64,000 bases of DNA from Cercis canadensis (GCA_003255065.1 QAOA01006358.1:213586-277585), one strand, 5' to 3'; positions 1-11,830 are shown, counted from the stretch's first letter. The notes: generated by a model from the sequence alone, not told the origin. Made by a program: numbers and translations.

Positions 1-567
1 TTTCAGAAGTAGACCAGTATCTGCAAACACAAGGAAAATGCAGTAGGAAACATAACAAGAACACATTGGATTTGGGGGCCATACTTTCGTTCTTGCTTTC
101 TGCATCATCAATCAGTCCGCAGAGTGGAAAAGAATCGATAGCAGAAACAACAAGTTGAAAGTCCCCTCTCTGATCGAAGTACTCACTCGCACAGTGACAG
201 TTGGAATGGAAAAAGCATTTTATTTCTACATAACCAATCACGACCGTCAACCCCAATATTATAGTAAATTTACAGTAGTTAGGTGTTTGTTCTTGAGAGA
301 AAGAATCACTTTAGTACAAAACGGAGAAGAAAATTCTACTATTACAAAACACAGACATCGGAACTGAATTACATATCTCCCACCATCAAACCCCCCCTCT
401 CTTTGCAACAACTTGTCCCCTCAACTAGGTCTCCCTAGTATCCCCCATCAGATTAAGGTGCAAATCTCAAGAATATGATGACATCATTCATAATAAAGAA
501 CACTAAGTCAACTTAAAAAAAATAAACGAAGTCACCTATATAGATTTGTGGGAAAAAACAGGAAAAA
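1..567. other. 3' flank of the ANTH gene
   Basis: This is AT-rich DNA downstream of the minus-strand clathrin-assembly gene. It probably holds that gene's 3' UTR next to its stop codon. The short plus-strand open frame at 155-367 shows no recognisable protein features, and I see no other gene here. Confidence 0.5.
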
Positions 568-2565
568 TCAGTAAGGAGTGTAGTAATGCCCGGTCGGAGG
601 TCCCATTCCATTGACTGGGGGCATTCCATAAGGCATCATAGGAGGCATAGGACCCCCAGCGTAGTATCCAGCAGGGGCAGTACCACCGATTTTACTAAGG
701 CTAGATTGACCTTGCATCCCATCCCTTGCATACTGCTGCCACAGCTGCTGCTCATGCACAAGCAACTGCTGCTTCTTCTCCATATCAGCCATTTGCACAT
801 ATGATGGTGGTGGAATGGTTAATGATGCAGCAAATGGGTCCTGATAAACTGGCTGCAAAGATCCATCTGGGGCTGGGAGAGCTAAAACAGGTGTTGTGCT
901 CTTTGCTGCCCCTGGCAATGCCACACTGCTTGCACTCCCTCCACTCAATTGGGCAGTGCTGACATGATGCCTGACTATTCCTTGATCATACATGCCATTT
1001 AACAATAACGGATCAAGCCCACCACCCAAAGTTTGCTTCTGCCTGGATAAATTGCTAGCAGTTTCCACTAATGCCAATTCCCAATCGGCTTTCCCAGGTT
1101 CTGCAGCTGGGGTTTGCCAAGCTGAAGTCACTTGAGGTTGTCCATTTGATGGGAATGCTTCCCATGATCCATTTCCATTATTAGCTGGTGTACCAGCAAA
1201 CAGTGCCAAAGCCAGTTTATTACCCTGATCATCTGCAGTGACTGTATCATCTCTCAGATTCACCAAGTCTTCAGTAACTTGTTGCTGTGGCTTAGGCTCT
1301 GGTTCAGGCGGAGGAGGCGGAGGAGGCGGCGTATAATTCTCAGGTGGAGGCAGTGCCTTTATTTCATTCATATCTGGTACTGGCTCCTCCTCTTTAACCA
1401 CGGGTGGAGTTTCCTCCCTCCTCTCTGGACTTTTTGGTCTCTTTGCCCTATCTCTCACAAACTCCTCCAGTGTCTCCAGTAACTTACTGGTAATCCTCTG
1501 AACTTCTGGGTACTCAGATGATCTGGCCACACCAGTATCCTTACACCAATTGTAGAAGGCAACAAGCTCATCAATCTGCTTAGCTGCACCGGCATAAGCA
1601 TCAAACGCCTTAACACAATCTGGGTATTCCATATCAAAGAATTTGTCAAGCATCACAGCCAAAACCTCACAAATATCAGCATACAATTGGAAACTCTCCT
1701 TGACAACAGGATACAAGGCAATCAAAACCATCCTGCTATTCTTCGCCAACCCAGTAGGCCGACAAGCCAAGAATCGATCCAACAACCTCTGCAGATGACC
1801 CATCTTGCCAAAAAGTCTCTCGGGCTTCATTTCCCTCAAAGGAGTCACAGTCACAATCCTTTTCTCCTCTCTACCTTCCCGCCCCACGGTTTCAGTCATA
1901 TCACCAAACGATCTTGTCCTTCTCATTCCACCTCCATACCCACCATCACCCCTGAATTCTGATCCGTACTCATACTCATACGGCCTGGGTGGCGGCGACC
2001 TAAAATTATCTCTGCCCCCAAATCTATCATCCCCACCAGCAGCACCAGCACCAGAACCAGAGCCAGAGCCAGAGCCACCAACGCTACCACTCTTCCTATC
2101 GAACAGCATCAACTCAAGTCGTTGATCCAGATACATAGCATATGTCCTGACAAAAGCAGAATGATCCCATGAGCTAGAGTGAGCTTCATCCCTGAAATCA
2201 GACATGTTGAGAAGCCTCGTTCCCCTTCTAGTAGCATACAAGATCTCATCTTGAAACAAAGGGGGTCCCTCATTCATCAACCTGTGCACAAGCACCAGTG
2301 CCTTCAGCGCCACAATCCAATCCCTCGTCTTCCCCAAACGCTTCGACACAGAAGAAACACACGCAAGAACATAACCTCGCGAGTACGACATTAAACTCAA
2401 GATCTCGCGAATGTACTTCTCGCTCGCCGGATCATCGTCGTGACTCGTCGCCTTCACGATCGCAACCTCCAAGTCCGGTGCCATATTGCTTGCCACCTTC
2501 GCTATCCCAATACTGGTTTGGTCCTTCACCGCCCCAATCGCCTTGCGGATCGTGCTTGGCGCCAT
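568..2565 (-). CDS. ANTH-domain clathrin assembly protein (AP180/ECA4-like)
   Basis: This is a single-exon gene of 665 aa. It encodes an endocytic adaptor that binds phosphoinositides at the plasma membrane or trans-Golgi and recruits clathrin. The N-terminal ANTH domain covers about residues 25-160. The lipid-binding motif starts KAT at residues 38-40, followed by conserved EILSLMSYSRGY and MSDFRDEAHSSSWDHSAFVR. A Gly/Ser linker and a helical AP180-type middle region follow, then an acidic segment with a poly-Pro run, and a disordered C-terminus with a DPF adaptor-binding motif (YQDPFAAS) and Pro/Gly/Met-rich end. The ATG at 2565 (MAPSTIRKAIG) is preferred because family members start there. 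The frame stays open 10 codons upstream to 2595, probably as 5' UTR. It most resembles Arabidopsis At2g25430/At4g32285, from family knowledge and not from a search. Confidence 0.93.
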   Translation of the reverse strand: MAPSTIRKAIGAVKDQTSIGIAKVASNMAPDLEVAIVKATSHDDDPASEKYIREILSLMSYSRGYVLACVSSVSKRLGKTRDWIVALKALVLVHRLMNEGPPLFQDEILYATRRGTRLLNMSDFRDEAHSSSWDHSAFVRTYAMYLDQRLELMLFDRKSGSVGGSGSGSGSGAGAAGGDDRFGGRDNFRSPPPRPYEYEYGSEFRGDGGYGGGMRRTRSFGDMTETVGREGREEKRIVTVTPLREMKPERLFGKMGHLQRLLDRFLACRPTGLAKNSRMVLIALYPVVKESFQLYADICEVLAVMLDKFFDMEYPDCVKAFDAYAGAAKQIDELVAFYNWCKDTGVARSSEYPEVQRITSKLLETLEEFVRDRAKRPKSPERREETPPVVKEEEPVPDMNEIKALPPPENYTPPPPPPPPEPEPKPQQQVTEDLVNLRDDTVTADDQGNKLALALFAGTPANNGNGSWEAFPSNGQPQVTSAWQTPAAEPGKADWELALVETASNLSRQKQTLGGGLDPLLLNGMYDQGIVRHHVSTAQLSGGSASSVALPGAAKSTTPVLALPAPDGSLQPVYQDPFAASLTIPPPSYVQMADMEKKQQLLVHEQQLWQQYARDGMQGQSSLSKIGGTAPAGYYAGGPMPPMMPYGMPPVNGMGPPTGHYYTPY

Positions 2566-2639
2566 GGCTGAACCTGATTCACCACCCTCACACACTTGCT
2601 ACTATAGTCTCCCTCGCCGATCTATTGCCGATCTCAAAG

Positions 2640-3250
2640 CTATAAAATCGTTATAACACAGTTGATTTTTCAAAGTTCAACTTCATCATCACTGAATTAA
2701 GATTTCATTTTTCCAAAAGTAGAAAGTAACCATAAATCCCCGGAGCTTACCGTTCTCGTCGGCTTCTAGATCTCCGCGAGCACTGGTCAACAAACACCAC
2801 CGGAGCTCACAATGCGGGCATGGACTGTGGCGGCTCCGATTAGTTCGCTTTGTAGATTCTTTGTCGGAGAAGGGCAACCAAGGAAAGTAAAAGCTCGGCC
2901 TTTAAAATCGTCGAGTGGAGTGGTTCCACGTGGCAGTACAGGCGCCGTTTGATCTCAGATCTGGTGAGTAGGAAGCTATGGCCACCGGAACCGAAAGTGA
3001 CAGGGGGACACTTTGTTTTTTTAAAGGGTGTAGTGTCCGAAGTTTTAACTGTACGAACCGAACAAAGCCACCCATTATACGGGAGGAGGTTGTGATTGTG
3101 TGCGCTCTGTAATTAGTTTATTACATACGACGCGTACGGTTTACGGTGATGTGGACAATTTTTCTTATTTATGAAAGTGAATTTTCCTTGGGGTTTGCGG
3201 AGGTGGGTAAAGCCATTTTATTGGATGAGTTAAATACTATTTGAATAAGG
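2640..3250. promoter_or_regulatory. Upstream region of the ANTH gene
   Basis: This stretch is of higher GC content than the DNA beyond it and lies immediately upstream of the ANTH gene. It probably holds its 5' UTR and promoter. I see no individual element I would defend. A 20-bp segment at 3229-3248 is repeated after the single N at 3453. Confidence 0.35.
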
Positions 3251-3452
3251 AGCTTTTTTAGATATTTTTAGTATTTATGTAGTATGTTATATTATACAAA
3301 AATAATTAATAAATGAATGACATGTGTACAAATTAATTATTTTTAAATTTATTTAAAAAATTAAATAAATTATATTTTATATATAATAAAATATAAAAAT
3401 TATGTATGTTTGACACGTCAGTGTAGTATAGCATACTTACATAGTATCATAG
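3251..3452 (+). repeat. MITE family A, copy 1
   Basis: This AT-rich element of about 200 bp begins with a variant of GGAGGTTTCTTAGATACTTT and ends CATAGTATCATAG. Near each end it carries the inverted pair GTAGTATGTTAT / ATAGCATACTTAC. Similar elements lie at 18991-19190, 20161-20370 (reverse), 20668-20881 (reverse), 35025-35234 and 36279-36476. This copy ends at the single N at 3453 and is bracketed by a 20-bp direct repeat (3229-3248 and 3454-3473). Confidence 0.7.
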
Positions 3453-3453
3453 N

Positions 3454-5507
3454 GTTAAATACTATTTGAATAAACTTATATTTATGTTTTTAAAAAATTT
3501 AAGATTTAAAAAAATACTAATTACAAATAATTTTTAAAATAATTGATATACTCAACAAAATATAGATTTGCCCATACTCTTTTCTTCTTGAATTATTTTT
3601 TAAATATTATTTTAGTTTTAAATTTATCTTTATGTTATTTTAATTCTTAAATAATTATTTTATTTATTAAATCAGTTATTTCAATGATTATTTTTATAAT
3701 ACAAATGACTAATTTAATGATTAAAATAATAGTAAAAATAAATCAAGAATTAAAATAATTCAAAAACAAGAAATATATTTTCTTTTTATTAAATTTTGAG
3801 TGTGATTCATGTTTTAAAATTAATATTGTTACAAAAATTAAAAACAATTAAGGCAATCAATTTTTAAAAGAATTGATAAAATTTAAATTTAATTATGTTA
3901 AAAATTACTATTCTTCATTTTTTTAGCACTTTTTTTATATTATTTTATTTATATATTTTACAACAAAAAAAAAAAAACTAATTTTTTTTAAGTCACGTTA
4001 AATAACTTATTTTTAAAAAATATTCATAATGATAACAATTTTAGTATTCATCCCACCAAAACTCCCTCTATGTGGTGTAACGTTACCTCTGAAAAGTAGT
4101 TTAACAAACCCCTTTTCCCTTCCCTTTTATTTAATCTTTGCTTGACTGGTGTTAACTGTTAACCAGTGGAGCTTGATGGTTGCGGCGATGGGTGGGTCCC
4201 ACTTTGGGGTTTTATTGAATCGGACGGTGGATCTAGGAGTTCAATTATGCGGTGTAGTATGTCGGTGGAAAGAGGAGTGGTTTAACGCTTTGAATAAACG
4301 GATGCTTGTATATTTTTGGAAAGCAACTAAATACCTTGTTTGGCAATATGCTTGCCTCCCTCGTTATTCACTCTATATTTTTGCTACTTATAATTGGGGG
4401 AATATGAGTAAATTTGATAAAAGAAGAATTACTTGAGTTTTAAGAAAAAGGACTTTTCACAGTTAAGAGACTCAGAAGGAAAAGATCCCTCGTGCATTCA
4501 ACATTTATTATTTCTTAAATTACAATTGCATTATATTTTTAAAGGGGTGCTATACTACACTCCTAAGATGTGACATAAATCATATTTTTAGTTATTTTTA
4601 TACTATTTTGCTTGTATATTTGTATTATTTTAATATAATTTAAATTTTACAAAATCAAAATTTGTATTGTACTAAAAAAAAATTAAATGAGCCTATAAAA
4701 TTTAAATTATATCAATTGTGTTATAATAACTTAATGTAGAACTAAAATATTGTGAAAAAAGACTCAGATGTAACTTATATCACATCTGTAACGGGTAGGA
4801 TAGTCTCACCCAGTTTTTAATACTATTCATTTAGAATATTGAGAACATAGTTTATTATGGACTCCAAAAAATAATAAGTGATTATGTACTCAACTTTTAA
4901 GCTTGAAGAAATTTTTAAGACTTGAAATCAAATTTTGGTGTGCCTATTTTAGTGGTTGTTGGTGTTCATACGGTGTTATTATTAACAACTTAAATATCTA
5001 TTATTTTTTATATGGGAGTTATAAATATACATTGTAATATAAATATTTTATCTTTCACAAAAAAAAAATTAATATGTAAGATAATTTTTCTTTTTCATAA
5101 GAAACTTTAGAAAATATATTTAGTTGTAAGAAAAAAAATTGGTTGTAGAATTTTGAAATACTACAAAACTATTATCCCAAATAAATGAAAAGATACCACT
5201 GAATTTTTTAAATTTATGATACCAACATTTTCATTAAAATTTGAGATTTTACAAAATTGACCTTGTATTTTTCAAAATCCTCAATTGAAAAAAAAATTAG
5301 AAAACATAAATTGCCAACTGATTTTATTTTTTCGTACTTGATTCCTGAATATTTAAAGTTTTTCTATAAAAATTGAAAGACTTTTCATAACTAACAACAC
5401 ATTAGCATTGTTTTTGTTTTTTGGTACAGCATTAATGTTGTTTAAATATACCATCTAATACTAATTACGAAGTTAAAGGTTGTTAGCAATCAAAATAAGC
5501 ATTGGAA
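3454..5507. other. AT-rich intergenic DNA, no gene seen
   Basis: This is very AT-rich sequence with long A and T runs. The open frame at 4149-4436 has no family resemblance and no promoter or codon support. The sequence around 4540-4830 resembles a decayed MITE but has no clear ends. Confidence 0.5.
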
Positions 5508-5685
5508 CCAATAAGCGTATAGATCATTTGGTAAAGAGGTGTTCTAGTTTAACCAATGGTCTCAGGTTAGAGCCATTGGGTATGCAGTTGCGTCGATTGG
5601 AAGAGCTTTGTCACCCTTGTGGTTCTTCCTGGCTCGAAACCGGATTAGTTAGTCAAAGCTCAAATACTGGTGAAAAACTAAAAAT
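5508..5685 (+). mobile_element. tRNA-derived SINE with 12-bp target duplication
   Basis: A tRNA-like head contains an A-box-like TAGATCATTTGGT at about 5520 and a B-box-like GGTTAGAGCC at about 5565, about 40 bp apart as in Pol III promoters. The body ends in an A-rich tail. The element is flanked by the perfect 12-bp direct repeat TAAGCATTGGAA at 5496-5507 and 5686-5697, a typical LINE-mediated target-site duplication. It is non-coding and non-autonomous. The single N at 5731 lies outside it. Confidence 0.8.
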
Positions 5686-5731
5686 TAAGCATTGGAAAAA
5701 AAAAAATAATTTAGTAATTTTTAACAATGCN

Positions 5732-6116
5732 ACTAACAACCTTTATGTGCTATGAAAGAGTGGCATCTAAATACATGTTTCCTATAACAAATAAACAAAT
5801 ATCATAATGTAACGACCAATTAATTAAATATTTATTGAGTGTGACAATGAAAACAAATGTTTGTTAAAAATTCTTTAGTAAAGTTCAAATCAAGTTTTTT
5901 ATTTTGTTTCAATCAAACTATTTTGTTTCTCTGCCCTTTTTCTGTAATTAAGTAATGACAGCGCTAAGTATAAGATTAAATTTATGTGAAATCTTCACAT
6001 AAAAAATAAAAAATAAAAAAACCAAAAAAAACCTCTATCATAACATTTATTGACTTAACTAATATGTTAAAGTGTTTAAAAAGGTCATTTCTATCATAGC
6101 ATCACCAAAAATATAG
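5732..6116. other. Intergenic, no gene seen
   Basis: AT-rich sequence with no coding potential, leading into a MITE. I see no recognisable element. Confidence 0.4.
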
Positions 6117-6470
6117 GGGATAGTGCTATCTCTATTCAGTTAAATGAGTTTTGTTGGGACCCACAAAATAAATTTAGTGTTATTGAGAAAATTTTAAAAA
6201 ATTGAGTCTTTCAATATGCGACAGAACACACAATTCCTTATAAAATGTAAGAGCATTATAATATAAGTAAATGTGTCAAACAAAAATTCTCTTGCCAAAA
6301 AAAATGAAGTTGAGTATATTTTCTTATATCGTATCGTTCTTATATTTTATAAAGAACTATTTGTTTTGTCAAATATTGAGAAACTCAACTTTTAAAATTT
6401 TTGCAATAACATTAAATTTATAGAATAGGTCCCAGCGAAACTCATCCAATTAAATGAGAGATAGCACTAA
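6117..6470. repeat. MITE family B, copy 1 (long inverted repeats)
   Basis: This element of about 350 bp has arms that are inverted copies of each other. The left arm starts GATAGTGCTATCTCTATT and includes GAGTTTTGTTGGGACCCA. The right arm reads TAGGTCCCAGCGAAACTC and ends GAGAGATAGCACTA. The middle contains the family signature of a TTGAGTCTTTCAATATGCGA-like segment followed by CCTTATAAAATGTAAGA. Related elements occur at 14015-14300, 31725-32040, 32140-32490 and 45595-45926. Confidence 0.7.
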
Positions 6471-6844
6471 ACTCATTTTTTTATAGTGGTAGCTTAGCAG
6501 GAACTATCTAAAAGCCAGTCTTCATTGTTCGAGATTGCTTTTAGTTATCATCATTCGAGATTACTTTTAGTTATCATCGTTGGAAGCAATTTTCTTTTAA
6601 TTATTTAAGGCTCTCCTATGGACATTTTTGGTTGTATGTCAATATGAAATTACTTATCACAACAAGATGTTTTGAGTTTTGAGTATAATTTACTTCATTC
6701 AATTATATCGGGTCTAATTTGTCATTAAAAAAAAATATGGGACTTAGTTCGTACTTTCATGTCAAGTGCAAGATCATGGCAGAACACTATTTTAGATTTT
6801 GCATAATTAAGAATACTACATTGAATATTATATTTACCGAAAAA

Positions 6845-7541
6845 TAGAGCTAGCAAATGGATTGGTATAGCCTGGCCAATCGGGGTAAGACCGGGCCGGG
6901 CCACCTCAAATTTAATCAAGTTGGCATATGACTAGCACAGCTAAACTCTATAATGAGCTATAGGGTTAACTCGACTCTAATATAAAATTTTTTTTTAAAT
7001 TTTTTTTTGTTAAAATGAGAGTTTATATATATGTAAAAATATATAATAAATTTATATATTATCACTTTAATTTTCTTTCATTTATTATAATAGATTACAT
7101 AATGAAAGATAACTTTTTTTACATAAAGAATATCTCCATTTTGTAATGAACATGAAATTTAATTATATCCTTGAATCTAAAATGAAATTTTTTACTAATT
7201 GAATAAGCTGACACTTTTGTATAGCTCTTACTCTTATAGTATTACCTCATTAAAAATTTATAATTTATAATATGCTAGTAAAATGCATGACTCTATGTTT
7301 TTTAAATGAAAAATCACCTCTATAATTCACACACATGAATAAATATGTGTATTTTAAATATAATTTATATATTTTCAAATATTAACATAATTCATGCCTA
7401 CAAAACAAGTTCAAATAAATTATAATCTAATTGTGTAACAAAAATAAATTAATTAATTAAAAAAAAATCGGGCCAACATTCTCATAATTTAATCCAACTC
7501 TAATACCAGGTTATACGGTCTAGCCCATTTTACCACTTCTA
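6845..7541. repeat. Possible hAT-type non-autonomous element
   Basis: The left end TAGAGCTAGCAAATGG and the right end CCATTTTACCACTTCTA are imperfect inverted repeats of the kind seen in plant hAT elements (TAGAG.TGGCAAATGG). The interior is AT-rich and non-coding. The 8-bp flanks match poorly (5 of 8), so the boundaries are tentative. Confidence 0.4.
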
Positions 7542-8459
7542 TCTAAAAATATTATATTTTTTCAGGTTGTTGGGCAGTAAATATTGTAATAAATAAATAA
7601 ATAAAAATCTCTAAAGGAGTATAGTTTAGAAAATTATTTAATAAAATTGTGGTAAAAGTTTATCATGAATTACATATTAGTTAAAGAATATTTTTTTTGG
7701 TCCACATGTTATAAGAAATGAAAAGTAGGCGCCGTGTAGAAGGGACGAAATGCATCTAGAACATTGACCCTAAATTGAATAATTCTTTTTCTTTTGACAA
7801 GAAATTGAATAATTCTAGAATCATTACAAGAGGGCACGTGCTTTGATTGTTTTAGTAACCCTTTAATCAATATCTTGCTGCATCTTAGCTAAAATATCGA
7901 AACAAAGTCAGTTTGTGTGGACTTTTTTTTTCAACAAGAGTTTGTGTAGACTTTAGATGAAGAATGACCTCATTCTAAATTGAGCAACGTGTTGGATTTC
8001 AACTTCAGAAGAAATAGTAAATATACCGTAACTTTGCTTTGGATTAGTTGACTTAAATGATTGAAAAAAATTTATCTCAATATTATAATTTTAAAATAAT
8101 TTCCTACAATACAACCATTTTTATTATTTTGGTCAATAGGTCACACTAATTGTTATTTGACATGACTTTAACGTGGCATGTAGTATAAAGATTTTTTTAA
8201 TTTATTGGAAATCTCAATTTAGGAAAGTAAATTTCCTATATTTGGTATAAGTTTTTTTTAAAAAAAATATTCACAAAAAAGTAAGATTCTCACGGATTTT
8301 TAATCAAGTTTCTCACAAAAACATTCTCATAGGTAGAGGTAGATACCTAAAAGTTTTTTACGAGTAAAAAAACTACTCTACTTACCTTTACCTTTCGTTG
8401 ATGTCATAATTGTAATAATGCTAAAATCATTTGCTAAACATGATTCTTCATTCTTCCTA
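7542..8459. other. AT-rich intergenic DNA, no gene seen
   Basis: No open frame with family features and no RNA gene. The sequence is simple and AT-rich. Confidence 0.4.
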
Positions 8460-8809
8460 GAGGTGGGAAACGGGCTGGGCCGGCCCGATCAGGCCGCAGG
8501 CTAAAATGGGTCGGGCCAAATTGGCCCGTTTTTATTCTGGCCAGCCAAAGTAGAACCCAGCCTAGCCCTCCTCGGCAGGGAACTAAATGTCGTGTCGTTT
8601 CGGGCGAAACGCACGACACTTTTCGGTTTTGTGGATGAACGACACGAAACTCCATTCCAGTTCAGAAATTCTGCCGTTTCCATGGAGACAGACAGGTTTC
8701 AGTGCTTTTCGGAGGAAACAGATAGAAATGTCGAAATTTTTGACCTTCAGTACGAAACAGGGCCTTAAACCAAATTGAGCTTCAACGTCTTTTGCTCTTG
8801 TATAATTAG
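8460..8809. repeat. Repeat-derived block replacing the aspartyl-protease 3' part
   Basis: This GC-richer block starts TAGAGGTGGGAAACGGGC, similar to hAT-type termini in plants. It holds several overlapping open frames of low complexity, none of them a known protein. Protease homology ends at about 8810 and this unrelated sequence takes over, so the block probably marks the rearrangement or insertion that removed the rest of that gene. Confidence 0.4.
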
Positions 8810-9175
8810 CCATTTGGAACAAACATAGCGAGAGGTACAGGGGAACCAGAGGAGGCTACTTCCTGTGTCCAGAACGAAAGGAAATGTTTAAGGTGGGGTT
8901 CCAAATTTAAGATCAATGGAGTACCCTTCGTAGCTTTTGGGGTTAACTGGTGTTTTGATAAGGGAAGAAGAAGTTGAATTGGATTTTCGGTGCTTGATGT
9001 TGTGGGCTCTGGTTAGAGAAGCATAGGCAACAACTTTAAGGGTCTGAAATGGGTCTGAGGATGAGTGTTTGGTGAATAGAGGTGACAGGGGAATGGTAAT
9101 GGTGGATGAGGATGATGAAGTAAAGACAATGACGGAAAAGAAACATAACAAAGTGAGAATGTGTGAAGAAACCAT
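8810..9175 (-). pseudogene. Truncated pepsin-like aspartyl protease (A1 family)
   Basis: An N-terminal fragment of a plant A1 aspartyl protease of the At4g16563 type. It starts with a signal peptide (MVSSHILTLLCFFSVIVF), then a prodomain, then YEGYSIDLKFGTPP at the start of the mature enzyme. A TAA at 8888-8890 replaces the Gln expected after GTPP. The same frame then continues with TFPFVLDTGSSLLWFPC and YVCSK, including the first catalytic DTGS motif (8858-8869). Homology stops at about 8810. The second catalytic motif and about three quarters of the enzyme are missing. The disruption is therefore a nonsense change plus loss of the 3' part, and no active protease can be made. Confidence 0.85.
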
Positions 9176-9963
9176 TGGATTGCTTCTCTGTTTTCAGGGT
9201 GAGTGGACAAGATAATTGAATGGGAAGGAACTTATGGTTTGGTTTTTTACTTATAAAAGCAGGGAAAGGCAATGGGTAAAGGTGGACAGGAGAATCGTGC
9301 TCAATTTCTGATATAACATTGACATTGAGACATTGAAACCTTGAGTATTAACAATACTTGCCACCAATGGTAGTTTTGACATGGCAACTTGCAAGAGCTC
9401 CACATGGTGACATGGACTCCCTACTCCTACCCCTAAACTTTGTCGTTTTGGTTTTTGCTGCACATGATCTTAATCATCATAAAAGTTATCTTATCTTCGG
9501 AATTAATTATTGTGACTATGACTCATTATACTCATCATACTCACAGGTTGATTGACGTCCTCTAACATACTACATGGAAGATTTTGAAAAATTTAAGAAG
9601 GATTATAATAATTTTTATTACTCTTACATGACTTGGATTAATTATTATGACTATGTCAAGCGATATTATCAATTTTCTCTTAGATTATATCAAACTTTTG
9701 GTTATTTACCCCTAGATATTCTACTGCTAATTGATTTGAACTTTATAATATATTTTTGTTGATTATGTACTGTGTAATTTGAAACTTAAAGTATAATATG
9801 TATTTTTCATTAAGTTTTATGTATCTCAAATGTTATAAACATTTTTGGACATTGATTATATTAATGTTATTTGGTTAAAAATGTAATTATTCAATACTAT
9901 ACTATCTAATTTTATATATTTTTACTAGTATTATTATGTTAGAATCTTTTAAAATTGAAAAAA
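9176..9963. other. Upstream of protease pseudogene; no other gene
   Basis: The part nearest 9176 would be the old 5' UTR and promoter of the protease, with a TATA-like TTTTATAAG on the minus strand near 9250. The remainder is AT-rich; the open frame at 9574-9762 is Tyr/Phe/Ile-rich by composition and not a credible gene. Confidence 0.4.
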
Positions 9964-10694
9964 NNNNNNNNNNNNNNNNNNNNNNNNNNNNNNNNNNNNN
10001 NNNNNNNNNNNNNNNNNNNNNNNNNNNNNNNNNNNNNNNNNNNNNNNNNNNNNNNNNNNNNNNNNNNNNNNNNNNNNNNNNNNNNNNNNNNNNNNNNNNN
10101 NNNNNNNNNNNNNNNNNNNNNNNNNNNNNNNNNNNNNNNNNNNNNNNNNNNNNNNNNNNNNNNNNNNNNNNNNNNNNNNNNNNNNNNNNNNNNNNNNNNN
10201 NNNNNNNNNNNNNNNNNNNNNNNNNNNNNNNNNNNNNNNNNNNNNNNNNNNNNNNNNNNNNNNNNNNNNNNNNNNNNNNNNNNNNNNNNNNNNNNNNNNN
10301 NNNNNNNNNNNNNNNNNNNNNNNNNNNNNNNNNNNNNNNNNNNNNNNNNNNNNNNNNNNNNNNNNNNNNNNNNNNNNNNNNNNNNNNNNNNNNNNNNNNN
10401 NNNNNNNNNNNNNNNNNNNNNNNNNNNNNNNNNNNNNNNNNNNNNNNNNNNNNNNNNNNNNNNNNNNNNNNNNNNNNNNNNNNNNNNNNNNNNNNNNNNN
10501 NNNNNNNNNNNNNNNNNNNNNNNNNNNNNNNNNNNNNNNNNNNNNNNNNNNNNNNNNNNNNNNNNNNNNNNNNNNNNNNNNNNNNNNNNNNNNNNNNNNN
10601 NNNNNNNNNNNNNNNNNNNNNNNNNNNNNNNNNNNNNNNNNNNNNNNNNNNNNNNNNNNNNNNNNNNNNNNNNNNNNNNNNNNNNNNNNNNNNN
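9964..10694. other. Assembly gap (731 Ns)
   Basis: An unbroken run of N. Open frames that cross it are artefacts. Confidence 0.99.
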
Positions 10695-11830
10695 TAAGTG
10701 CACAGCTGGTGGGTGAAGTAATTACAAAATTCTAGAACAAGAAAGCTTAAGGACAAAGATGCATCACACAAATTTAAATTTAGAGTGGCTTAATAAAACC
10801 CATTCAACTGCACTACAAAGTATGTGGGATTGTTGAGAAAGAATAAGGACCTTCTTGTTTTTCTTTTCTCAAATGGTCATGATTTCTGAGATGAAAGCTT
10901 TTCCAAGATATTGTGTGGTCTATTAGTGAGGGATTTTAGTAATTTAGACAAACTCAAAGATTTGAGCTTCAATGCCATCATCTAATTAAAAACAAAAAAC
11001 AAAAAGATTAAAATCTTCTTCACTTGGGTTCAGATTTCACTTGGGTTCAGATTGAAAGACAAATCCCAACACATATGCCAACTTTAGATTAACAGAATCA
11101 ACACCTATGCGAATTACTCGGAACAAAGACAGCAGCATTAAGAGAAACCAGAGACATACCGAAATTTATACAAAGACAAACCCTAACACATAGAAAACCA
11201 TGAAAGACGCCCTAACCACGAATTTAACCCTTAAAAATCTCCCTTACCAAATCAGAGAGTTCTTGCGGCACAGGAATTTCGATGGCCTTGGTCAGAGAGC
11301 TGGGCATAAACCACGAGCTTCTTCGAGATATGAAGTTCTCGCGATGTCCTTTGTCTTAGGGAGAATGAGGCTTAGGGAGGATGAGGCTTCTTCGGCTTTG
11401 ATGGCTCAGCTGGGTACCCTTCAGTGAAGATGAAGTTCAGTGAGAGATGGGGTTCAAGAAGCACTTCAGCCAAGTGCAGGGAGAAGAAGAGGAAGAAGAA
11501 GCTCGACCCAGATGATGAGATGAGCAAAACGGTACCGCTTGAGGTCCAATTTGTTTAAAATCCATGTCAACAGCTTACCTGGAAAATTTAAATGCCACTT
11601 CAGTCACTAACGTGCCACATGTACAATTAACGGAGCCACGTCATCACTTCCGTAACCAATTAACGGACTACACTAACGGAGGACCAAATTGATATGGATG
11701 TCTAATCTTTCAGAGACTAAATTGTAGTTATACATCTTTGGAGGACCAAATTGTCCGAACCCGAATCTTTCAGGGACCAAATTGTAGGTTTACTCAATGG
11801 TGTAACCCTATTAGTTAGTAGTTAGTGCCT
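10695..11830. repeat. Probable transposon remnant, non-coding
   Basis: The segment carries a short tandem repeat (CACTTGGGTTCAGATT twice near 11020-11055). A run of degenerate repeats built on GGACCAAATTG lies at 11690-11785 after an AATTAACGGA...CACTAACGGA stretch, a layout I associate with ends of plant transposable elements. The open frame at 11200-11427 (75 aa) has no recognised domain and I do not call it a gene. The element class is not determined. Confidence 0.4.

Noticed and set aside
1805..2125. Plus-strand open frames overlapping the ANTH gene
   Set aside because: They are antisense shadows of a well-supported coding sequence.
3900..4020. Possible CRISPR-like or regular array in the AT-rich tracts
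   Set aside because: No regular repeat-spacer spacing; the repeats are homopolymer and AT runs in a eukaryotic genome.
4149..4436. 95-codon open frame
   Set aside because: No recognisable domain, no promoter or splice context, in AT-rich repeat-like DNA.
5520..5600. Possible real tRNA gene
   Set aside because: Only A- and B-box-like words are present; no cloverleaf pairing, and the A-rich tail with target duplication shows a SINE.
9902..10771. Long open frames of 250-290 codons on both strands
   Set aside because: They run through the block of Ns and consist of undefined residues.
11200..11427. 75-codon open frame in the region after the gap
   Set aside because: It lies in what looks like transposon-derived sequence and has no known domain.
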